This document shows positions 1-5,191 of a DNA stretch of 5,191 nucleotides, in pieces. Every line of letters starts with the position of its first letter. Position 1 is the first letter of the stretch. The notes beneath the pieces were generated by a model. It was not told the DNA's origin. It worked only from the letters and a program-made list of their open reading frames with translations, and did not search any database. The stretch spans positions 1-5,191 of the forward strand of contig JAEWCA010000145.1 of NCBI GenBank assembly GCA_023390875.1, in the 5' to 3' direction. A program made the translations under genes and the position numbers. Source of the stretch: Actinomycetes bacterium. Lineage in GTDB: Bacteria > Actinomycetota > Actinomycetes > Actinomycetales > Cellulomonadaceae.

Positions 1-2415
1 GGACGACGGACGCACGGGCTCCCGCGCGGCGCGCGCGGACGGGACGGCCGACCTGCCGGCCAGCCGCGCGTCGATCTGCTCGCGGGGCACGGGGCGACCG
101 AACCGGTAGCCCTGGCCCTGCGGGCAGCCGAGCGCGCGGAGGGCGTCCGCCTCGTCGTCGGTCTCGATCTGCTCGGCGACCGCCTGCAGGTCGAGCGTGC
201 CGCACAGGTCGACGATCGCGCTGGCCAGGGCACGCCGCCGACGGGCCTCGTCCCCGCCCTCGGCGGCGAACCGCGTGAAGGCACCGTCGATCTTCACGAT
301 GTCCACGGGCAGCTGCTGCAGGTAGGCGAGCGACGAGTAGCCGGTCCCGAAGTCGTCGATCGCGACCCGGACGCCGTGCTCGCGGAGCCGCGACAGGTGC
401 GACACGACGAGGGCGTCCTCGGCCCCGCCCGTCGCGAGCAGCGTCGTCTCGGTGATCTCCAGCACGAGCGCCCGGCCGGGCAGCCCCGCGGCGTCGAGCG
501 CGGCGAGCACCCGGTCGACGACGTCGGGCTCGCGCAGCTGGCGGCCGGAGACGTTCACGTGCACGCCGACCCCGTGCTCGTCGAACCAGGCCCGGGCGTC
601 GGCGCAGGCCCGGCGCAGCACGTGGTCGCCGATCGGGACGATAAGCCCGGTGTCCTCGGCGACGGGGATGAACCGGTCCGGCATGACGAGCCCGTCCGGC
701 GAGTGCCAGCGCAGCAGCGCCTCGACGGACAGCACCTCGCCGGTCTCGAGCCGCACGACCGGCTGGTAGTGCACCACGAGCTCGTCGCGGTCGAGCGCGA
801 GCCGCAGGCCGTCGGCGATCCTGGCCCGCTCGACCTGCGCGTCGCGCAGCCGCGGGTGGAACACGCACACCTGGCTCTTGCCGCCGGCCTTCGCGGCGTA
901 CAGCGCGAGGTCGGCGTCGCGCAGCGTCTCCTCGGTGCTGACGTGGCCGTCGACGACGCGTACCCCGACGCTCGCCGTGATCCGGACGGCCTGCCCCTCG
1001 ACGAGGAACGGCTCGGACACCGCGCGCGCGAGCTGCCAGGCACGGTCGCGGGCCCCGGCCTCGTCGGTGCCCGTGAGCACGAGCGCGAACTCGTCGCCGC
1101 CCAGCCGTGCGAGCGTGTCGTCGTCGCCGACCAGGTCGCGCAGCCGTCGCCCGACCTGCAGCAGCAGGTCGTCGCCCGCGTGGTGCCCGTGGTCGTCGTT
1201 CACGCGCTTGAAGCCGTCCAGGTCGACCATGAGCACGGCCCGGCTGGAGCCGGCGGCGCCGGGGTCGGCGAGGCGGTCGGTGAACAGCGTGCGGTTGGCG
1301 AGGCCCGTGAGGGGGTCGTGCTGCGCCTGATGGCTGAGGAGCTCCTGCAGGGAGTGCTGGTCGCGCAGCGCCTGGGACAGCTGCGCCGCCTGCCGGTCGA
1401 GCTCGAGCGCGCGCCGTTGCGCGGTGCTGGTGCCGACCACGAGCCGGCCGACGAGGAAGGCCGACAGCAGCGCGACGGTGAGCAGCGGGACGGCCAGGTC
1501 GCCCCACGCGAGGGTCACGGTCGACCCGGCCCGGAACGTGAACAGGAACGTGACGGGGCCGACCGTGGCGATCGCGAAGAACACGACCCCGCGCGCGAGC
1601 GTGAGACCCGGGCTGGGCTTCGCGTCGGGCGTCCCGGCGACGCCGGGGTGGAGGGCGGCGGCGCCGAACAGCACGAACCAGCACAGCCAGGCGGCGCTCC
1701 CGAGGCCCTCGGCGAGGGACGTGTCGAGCAGCGAGATCCCGGGTGCCCCGTCGCCGACGAGCGTCACGGTGCAGAGGACGTCCCCCATGGTCGACGCGGC
1801 CACGCCGCACGCGAGCAGGGCGTACGCCCCGTTGCCGCCGCCGTACCGGAACCAGAGTCGCGACGCCAGCAGCACGACGCCCAGCCCCATCGCGAGCGAC
1901 ACGACGGACAGGATGCGCCCGGCGTCGTCGAGCCAGTGCGCACCGACGAACCCGCGGAAGACGAGCACCCAGTACAGCAGGGCCGCGCCCACGACCACGA
2001 CGATGGCGTCCATCGTCGCGGTCTCGTGCCGCGCGCGCAGCGAGTTGCGGGGGAGCAGCGCGAACCCGACGACGAGGAACACGTACGTGGGCGTGTAGAA
2101 GCCGTCGAACCACCACGGCACGAGGTCGGCGTCGCCCCCGACGGCGACGTACCAGACCGTCCAGCCGACGTCCGCGACGGCCCAGATCGCGGTCCCCGCG
2201 GTGAGCCACCACCAGGCGCGCGTCACGGCCGTGCGGTGCCGCCGCACGCCGACCATCATCGCGAGGACCGACATCAGCGGGACCACGTCCCAGAGGACCT
2301 CGCCGGGCCAGCCGGGGACGACCAGCACGACCGCGGTGAGCAGCAGCCCGGCGACGAGGAAGGCGCGCCAGGTCACCCGGTCCGGCCAGGCAGCCGGGCG
2401 GGGCGGAGTGGTCAT
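1..2415 (-). CDS. Membrane-anchored GGDEF-EAL cyclic di-GMP cyclase/phosphodiesterase, 3' end outside window
   Basis: This protein should make and/or degrade cyclic di-GMP at the inner face of the membrane. I see 805 codons without a stop, running off the left edge. About ten hydrophobic helices fill residues 18-328, followed by a polar helical linker (330-365) and a GGDEF domain that opens with HDPLTGLANR (366). That domain has the metal-site Asp at D398 (DLDGFKRVND) and an intact GGDEF signature at 439-443. The product-inhibition I-site (RxxD) reads GDDD at 430-433, so its Arg is missing. The EAL domain (about 540-780) keeps EAL at 565-567, N621, E653 (LEITET), D687-D688 (DDFGTGYSSL), K708, E748 and Q768 (QGYRFGRP), so the phosphodiesterase is predicted active. 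A polar Ala/Arg/Pro tail follows. The ATG at 2415 is chosen because GGAGG lies 5 nt upstream. No PAS or GAF domain is evident; the membrane region is the likely sensor, ligand unknown. The family assignment is secure; the net activity is inference. Confidence 0.95.
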   Translation of the reverse strand, partial: MTTPPRPAAWPDRVTWRAFLVAGLLLTAVVLVVPGWPGEVLWDVVPLMSVLAMMVGVRRHRTAVTRAWWWLTAGTAIWAVADVGWTVWYVAVGGDADLVPWWFDGFYTPTYVFLVVGFALLPRNSLRARHETATMDAIVVVVGAALLYWVLVFRGFVGAHWLDDAGRILSVVSLAMGLGVVLLASRLWFRYGGGNGAYALLACGVAASTMGDVLCTVTLVGDGAPGISLLDTSLAEGLGSAAWLCWFVLFGAAALHPGVAGTPDAKPSPGLTLARGVVFFAIATVGPVTFLFTFRAGSTVTLAWGDLAVPLLTVALLSAFLVGRLVVGTSTAQRRALELDRQAAQLSQALRDQHSLQELLSHQAQHDPLTGLANRTLFTDRLADPGAAGSSRAVLMVDLDGFKRVNDDHGHHAGDDLLLQVGRRLRDLVGDDDTLARLGGDEFALVLTGTDEAGARDRAWQLARAVSEPFLVEGQAVRITASVGVRVVDGHVSTEETLRDADLALYAAKAGGKSQVCVFHPRLRDAQVERARIADGLRLALDRDELVVHYQPVVRLETGEVLSVEALLRWHSPDGLVMPDRFIPVAEDTGLIVPIGDHVLRRACADARAWFDEHGVGVHVNVSGRQLREPDVVDRVLAALDAAGLPGRALVLEITETTLLATGGAEDALVVSHLSRLREHGVRVAIDDFGTGYSSLAYLQQLPVDIVKIDGAFTRFAAEGGDEARRRRALASAIVDLCGTLDLQAVAEQIETDDEADALRALGCPQGQGYRFGRPVPREQIDARLAGRSAVPSARAAREPVRPSS

Positions 2416-2420
2416 GGCCG

Positions 2421-2425
2421 CCTCC
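2421..2425 (-). promoter_or_regulatory. Ribosome binding site of the GGDEF-EAL gene
   Basis: On the minus strand this reads GGAGG, five bases before the ATG at 2415-2413. It supports that start over any internal alternative and contrasts with the divergent ilvD, which has no such site. Confidence 0.7.
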
Positions 2426-2485
2426 GTCTCGTCGTCGTCCTCCCGGCAGGGCGTGCGGCCGCCCACCCTGCCCAGGTCTCCTGTC

Positions 2486-2512
2486 GGATCGGCCGGCGAG
2501 GGCCGGGCTTGA
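2486..2512 (-). promoter_or_regulatory. Possible sigma-28 (FliA/WhiG-type) promoter for the GGDEF-EAL gene
   Basis: On the minus strand TCAA (2512-2509) is followed after exactly 15 bases by GCCGATCC (2493-2486). Sigma-28-type promoters have roughly TAAA or TCAA, 14-16 bases, then GCCGATAA, so the match is good in the core GCCGAT and in spacing but lacks the final AA. Transcription would start near 2479, giving a leader of about 65 nt. No better sigma-70-like element was found on this strand. In GC-rich DNA the GCCGAT core arises easily, so confidence is low. Confidence 0.25.
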
Positions 2513-2537
2513 GGGATGGCGGCCGACGTCACACCGG

Positions 2538-2600
2538 GGCGGGACGCGACGGACCGGGAGGACGCGGGGCGTCCCGCCGAGCAGGACGGCGTCGCGTCCC
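2538..2600. repeat. Overlapping inverted repeats upstream of ilvD
   Basis: GGCGGGACGC at 2538-2547 is the exact reverse complement of 2569-2578. The overlapping GGGACGCGACG at 2541-2551 is the exact reverse complement of 2590-2600. One left arm could therefore pair with either of two right arms. The second right arm ends directly against the -10 element of ilvD. The arms could be half-sites for a regulator of ilvD or of the divergent gene. If ilvD is transcribed without a leader, they cannot act as an RNA attenuator in its own message. The pairing is seen directly; a function is inference, and GC-rich sequence raises the chance rate. Confidence 0.4.
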
Positions 2601-2606
2601 TAGACT
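2601..2606 (+). promoter_or_regulatory. -10 element giving leaderless ilvD transcription
   Basis: TAGACT fits the actinobacterial -10 consensus TANNNT and occupies bases -12 to -7 counted from the A of the ilvD ATG at 2613. Transcription would thus start on or next to the A of the start codon, giving a leaderless mRNA. There is no Shine-Dalgarno sequence in the bases before the ATG, as expected for such a gene. No recognisable -35 hexamer is present 17-18 bases upstream, which is common for actinobacterial promoters. Confidence 0.65.
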
Positions 2607-2612
2607 CGCGGC

Positions 2613-4307
2613 ATGAGCACGCCGGACATCAAGCCCCGCTCGCGCACGGTCACCGACGGACTGGAGGCCACCGCGTCGCGGGGCATGCTCCGAGCGGTCG
2701 GTCTCGGTGACGGCGACTTCGCGAAGCCGCAGATCGGTGTCGCGAGCTCGTGGAACGAGATCACGCCGTGCAACCTGTCGCTCGACCGGCTGGCCAAGGC
2801 GGCCAAGTCGGGCGTGCACGCCGCGGGCGGGTACCCGCTCGAGTTCGGCACGATCTCGGTGTCGGACGGCATCTCGATGGGCCACGAGGGGATGCACTTC
2901 TCGCTGGTGAGCCGCGACATCATCGCGGACTCGGTCGAGACCGTCATGCAGGCCGAGCGGCTCGACGGCTCGGTGCTGCTGGCCGGCTGCGACAAGTCCC
3001 TGCCCGGCATGCTCATGGCGGCCGCGCGGCTCGACCTCGCGAGCGTGTTCCTCTACGCCGGCTCGATCGCGCCGGGCTGGGTCAAGCTCGAGGACGGCAC
3101 CGAGAAGGACGTGACGATCATCGACGCGTTCGAGGCCGTGGGCGCCTGCGCGCGCGGGCTCATGAGCCGCGAGGACGTCGACCGCATCGAGCGCGCGATC
3201 TGCCCGGGCGAGGGCGCGTGCGGCGGCATGTACACCGCGAACACGATGGCGTCGGTCGCGGAGGCGATCGGCATGTCGATCCCGGGCTCGGCCGCGCCGC
3301 CGTCGGCGGACCGCCGCCGCGACGCGTTCGCGCACAAGTCGGGCGAGGCCGTCGTCGAGCTGCTCCGCCGCGGCATCACGGCACGCCAGATCATGACGAA
3401 GGAGGCGTTCGAGAACGCGATCGCCGTCGTCATGGCGTTCGGCGGCTCGACGAACGCGGTCCTGCACCTGCTGGCGATCGCGCACGAGGCGGAGGTCGAC
3501 CTCACGCTCGACGACTTCTCCCGCGTCGCCGCACGGGTCCCGCACCTCGGCGACCTCAAGCCGTTCGGCCGGTACGTCATGAACGACATCGACCGCATCG
3601 GCGGCGTCCCGGTCGTGATGAAGGCGCTGCTGGACGCGGGCCTGCTGCACGGCGACTGCCTCACGGTGACGGGCAAGACGGTCGCGGAGAACCTCGCCGA
3701 CGTGAACCCGCCCGACCCCGACGGCAAGATCCTGCGCGCGCTCGACAACCCGATCCACCGCACCGGCGGCATCACGATCCTGCACGGCTCGCTCGCGCCC
3801 GAGGGTGCGGTCGTGAAGTCGGCCGGGTTCGACTCCGACGTGTTCGAGGGCACCGCCCGGGTGTTCGACCGCGAGCGCGCCGCGATGGACGCGCTGGAGG
3901 ACGGCACGATCGTCGCGGGCGACGTGGTGGTCATCCGCTACGAGGGCCCGAAGGGCGGGCCGGGCATGCGCGAGATGCTCGCCATCACGGGCGCGATCAA
4001 GGGTGCCGGCCTCGGCAAGGACGTCCTGCTGCTCACCGACGGCCGCTTCTCGGGCGGCACGACCGGTCTGTGCGTCGGTCACGTCGCGCCCGAGGCCGTC
4101 GACGGCGGTCCGATCGCGTTCGTCCGGGACGGCGACCGCATCCGGCTGGACGTCGCGAACGCCACGCTCGACGTGCTGGTCGACGACGCCGAGCTCGAGT
4201 CCCGCCGGGCCGGCTGGACGCCGCTGCCTCCGACGTACACGCGCGGCGTGCTGGCCAAGTACGCGAAGCTCGTGCAATCGGCGTCGAAGGGCGCCGTCCT
4301 GCTCTGA
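2613..4307 (+). CDS. ilvD: Dihydroxy-acid dehydratase IlvD
   Basis: IlvD dehydrates 2,3-dihydroxyisovalerate and 2,3-dihydroxy-3-methylvalerate to the 2-oxo acids that precede valine/leucine and isoleucine, in the cytoplasm. The 564-residue product is a normal length for the family and complete. The three iron-sulfur ligands are present: C53 (NEITPCN), C126 (GCDKSLPG) and C203 ([14 protein letters not shown]). The Mg site is represented by D85 (SDGISMG), D127 and the Lys normally carbamylated, K128. The catalytic Ser lies in [10 protein letters not shown] (S480) near the C-terminus. Stretches such as [11 protein letters not shown] and [19 protein letters not shown] match the mycobacterial-type IlvD from memory, favouring a true IlvD over the related sugar-acid dehydratases. 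The ATG at 2613 is supported by the N-terminal family pattern ([19 protein letters not shown]) and the -10 element placed for leaderless initiation. It stands alone: no ilvB, ilvN, ilvC or leu gene adjoins it here. Confidence 0.97.
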   Translation: MSTPDIKPRSRTVTDGLEATASRGMLRAVGLGDGDFAKPQIGVASSWNEITPCNLSLDRLAKAAKSGVHAAGGYPLEFGTISVSDGISMGHEGMHFSLVSRDIIADSVETVMQAERLDGSVLLAGCDKSLPGMLMAAARLDLASVFLYAGSIAPGWVKLEDGTEKDVTIIDAFEAVGACARGLMSREDVDRIERAICPGEGACGGMYTANTMASVAEAIGMSIPGSAAPPSADRRRDAFAHKSGEAVVELLRRGITARQIMTKEAFENAIAVVMAFGGSTNAVLHLLAIAHEAEVDLTLDDFSRVAARVPHLGDLKPFGRYVMNDIDRIGGVPVVMKALLDAGLLHGDCLTVTGKTVAENLADVNPPDPDGKILRALDNPIHRTGGITILHGSLAPEGAVVKSAGFDSDVFEGTARVFDRERAAMDALEDGTIVAGDVVVIRYEGPKGGPGMREMLAITGAIKGAGLGKDVLLLTDGRFSGGTTGLCVGHVAPEAVDGGPIAFVRDGDRIRLDVANATLDVLVDDAELESRRAGWTPLPPTYTRGVLAKYAKLVQSASKGAVLL

Positions 4308-4324
4308 TGGCCGCCCAGCCGGGA

Positions 4325-4353
4325 CGGGTCTTCGGAGATGTCCGAGCGACCCG
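4325..4353 (+). terminator. Hairpin downstream of ilvD, possible terminator
   Basis: CGGGTC (4325-4330) pairs with GACCCG (4348-4353), and TCGGA (4332-4336) with TCCGA (4341-4345). The two helices are separated by a small 1x2 internal loop and capped by a GATG tetraloop. The hairpin begins 18 bases after the ilvD stop. No T-run follows, so it would be one of the tail-less hairpins often proposed as terminators in high-GC actinobacteria. The rest of 4308-4540 shows no convincing gene, RNA or strong promoter; a lone TACGGT at 4461-4466 fits TANNNT but has no clear -35. Confidence 0.45.
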
Positions 4354-4390
4354 CGCGCTCGCCATGAGCCTGCACTGACCTGTCGCGGCC

Positions 4391-5032
4391 GTGGCGACGG
4401 CGACCGCCAGGTGCCGCGAATGCCGTCACATGACGTATGCCGCGCGCGCCCTCACGCCCGTACGGTCGACGCTCTGGACCGGTGCGACGCAGGGGACCGC
4501 ACGCGGGAAGGGGACGGATCGTCGGACCGAGGGGGTCACGCTGACCAGCACCACCGGGGAGATCACCGACCCGCGCACCGGCCCGCAGATCGGGCACGCG
4601 CTGGTCGCCGCGCTCCTGGCGGACGGACACCCGGACATCCCGAGCATGAGCACCGCCCAGTCCACCGACGCGGCCCGGTGGCTCCTGGGGCATGCGACCT
4701 CGCTCGCGCGCGCCGTCCACGATCCCGCAGCGACGCTCAGCCGGCTCGCCGCCGACACCGCCGCCACGTTCCCCGTGGGGCAGCTCCTCGCGTTCGAGCC
4801 GATGAAGGTCGCGTCCTGGCTGGTGCTGGCCGACCTGCAGGGACGGGACGTCGCGTCGGACCCCGACAGGAACAGGCCACTCCCGCAGCGTGCCGAACCG
4901 CTCGTCGTCGCGCTCGCTGTCCTGGTGGCACACCTGTCCCGTGAGTACGACGGGGACGGCGCAGCGACCTGGTGGCAGTCGCAGCGACCGTCCGGCGAAC
5001 GCACCTGGCCCGGAGACGCGGCGCGGAACTAG
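4391..5032 (+). CDS. Unrecognised protein, start uncertain (possibly CTG at 4541)
   Basis: I do not recognise this protein. The coordinates give the longest frame with a conventional start (GTG at 4391, 213 residues), but no Shine-Dalgarno or leaderless -10 precedes that GTG or the ATG at 4430. The N-terminal 50 residues are Thr/Arg-rich, with more A/T-ending codons than the rest, so they are probably not coding. A GAGGGGG at 4529-4535 sits 5 nt before a CTG at 4541, which would give a 163-residue protein beginning (M)TSTTGEITDPRTGPQ. An ATG at 4646 is a third, shorter option. The likely body is mostly helical: an Ala/Leu-rich region (about residues 68-125 of the long form), FEPMKVASWLVLADLQ, a hydrophobic stretch LVVALAVLVAHL near 173-184, and a Trp-containing polar tail. 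No signal peptide or catalytic motif is seen. It probably acts alone, since it follows a hairpin and converges on the next gene. Confidence 0.55.
   Translation: MATATARCRECRHMTYAARALTPVRSTLWTGATQGTARGKGTDRRTEGVTLTSTTGEITDPRTGPQIGHALVAALLADGHPDIPSMSTAQSTDAARWLLGHATSLARAVHDPAATLSRLAADTAATFPVGQLLAFEPMKVASWLVLADLQGRDVASDPDRNRPLPQRAEPLVVALAVLVAHLSREYDGDGAATWWQSQRPSGERTWPGDAARN
4529..4535 (+). promoter_or_regulatory. Shine-Dalgarno-like site before CTG 4541
   Basis: GAGGGGG lies five bases before an in-frame CTG at 4541 and is the only purine-rich ribosome-binding-like sequence near any candidate start of the downstream unknown protein. It is the main reason to suspect a non-standard CTG initiation there. 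Confidence 0.35.
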
Positions 5033-5044
5033 GGCGCGTCTCCG
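5011..5044. terminator. Bidirectional terminator between convergent genes
   Basis: CGGAGACGCG (5011-5020) is the exact reverse complement of CGCGTCTCCG (5035-5044): a 10-bp GC-rich stem with a 14-base loop. It overlaps the last codons and TAG stop (5030-5032) of the plus-strand gene, and its right arm ends 3 bases short of the minus-strand stop codon at 5048-5050. Because the stem is symmetrical, it would form in transcripts from both directions. No T-run follows on either side. Confidence 0.55.
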
Positions 5045-5047
5045 AGG

Positions 5048-5191
5048 TCAGGGTGCGCGCAGCACGAAGTCCTGCAGGGCCACGACCGCGGCGCCGCGGG
5101 CCCACTGCGCGAAGTCCCCGGGCTTCACGACGACGTCGACGGGCGACGCGAGCGGGTCGCGGTCCGCGGCCAGGCCGGCGCGCAGCGCGGC
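5048..5191 (-). CDS. C-terminal end of a minus-strand gene, possibly ROK family
   Basis: Only the last 47 codons are in the window, ending in TGA at 5050-5048; the start lies beyond the right edge. The visible part contains SPVDVVVKPGDF, then WARGAAVVALQDFVLRAP and the stop. The frame is open to the edge and G/C dominates third positions, consistent with real coding. The 'ARGAA-x-x-AL' helix close to the terminus recalls the end of actinobacterial ROK-family proteins (sugar kinases and NagC/XylR-like repressors), but this is from memory and too short to prove. It converges on the unknown gene with a 15-bp gap. Confidence 0.5.
   Translation of the reverse strand, partial: AALRAGLAADRDPLASPVDVVVKPGDFAQWARGAAVVALQDFVLRAP

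Noticed and set aside
376..2616. A 746-codon plus-strand open frame opposite the GGDEF-EAL gene
   Set aside because: It is rich in Arg, Gly, Glu, Asp and Pro with no family motif, and it lies exactly antisense to a gene with full GGDEF and EAL signatures. Such long antisense frames are a by-product of extreme G/C third-position bias.
2529..4277. A 582-codon minus-strand open frame opposite ilvD
   Set aside because: Same cause: the composition is low complexity (Arg/Asp/Val/Ala/His) and the plus strand encodes an intact IlvD with all catalytic residues.
2750..4378. A 542-codon plus-strand frame shifted within ilvD
   Set aside because: It reads as Arg/Gly/Ala-rich sequence without motifs and overlaps the true ilvD frame almost completely.
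4425..4434. GTCACATGAC, a short near-palindrome upstream of the unknown gene
   Set aside because: Half-sites of only four bases around two central bases are expected by chance, and no promoter element is clearly associated.
4461..4466. TACGGT as a -10 element for the unknown gene
   Set aside because: It fits TANNNT but has no -35 and no supporting position relative to a start; such hexamers occur often by chance.
4079..4933. A 284-codon minus-strand frame across the ilvD end and the unknown gene
   Set aside because: It crosses the ilvD 3' end, the hairpin and the plus-strand unknown gene and shows no recognisable domain or ribosome binding site. The plus-strand frame has the better codon pattern from 4541 on, but this is the least certain rejection.

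Overview
This is a very GC-rich window with almost all codon third positions G or C. The protein sequences look actinobacterial, and the dihydroxy-acid dehydratase closely resembles the mycobacterial IlvD type. A Cellulomonas-like or related high-GC actinomycete is my best guess for the host, but nothing in the window fixes the genus.

Layout. Positions 1-2415 (minus strand) carry most of a large membrane-anchored GGDEF-EAL protein for cyclic di-GMP turnover; its C-terminus runs off the left edge. Positions 2416-2612 are a 197-bp divergent intergenic region. It holds a ribosome binding site and a possible sigma-28-type promoter for the minus-strand gene. It also holds a TANNNT -10 element placed exactly for leaderless transcription of the plus-strand gene, and a set of overlapping inverted repeats. 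Positions 2613-4307 (plus) are a complete, intact ilvD for branched-chain amino acid synthesis. Positions 4308-4540 contain a hairpin that may end ilvD transcription and otherwise no convincing gene. Positions 4391-5032 (plus) are an open frame for an unrecognised protein whose true start is unclear; the credible coding part begins near 4541. A 10-bp perfect stem over its stop codon looks like a shared terminator with the convergent minus-strand gene, whose last 47 codons occupy 5048-5191 and may be the end of a ROK-family protein.

How the genes relate. No multi-gene operon is visible. The GGDEF-EAL gene and ilvD are divergent and functionally unrelated (second-messenger signalling versus amino acid biosynthesis). 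The two right-hand genes converge. I see no RNA genes, insertion sequences, CRISPR arrays or phage genes. I found no clear new multi-gene system. The points worth following are regulatory (leaderless ilvD, possible motility-sigma promoter, inverted repeats), the degenerate I-site of the GGDEF domain, and the unknown protein with a possible CTG start.
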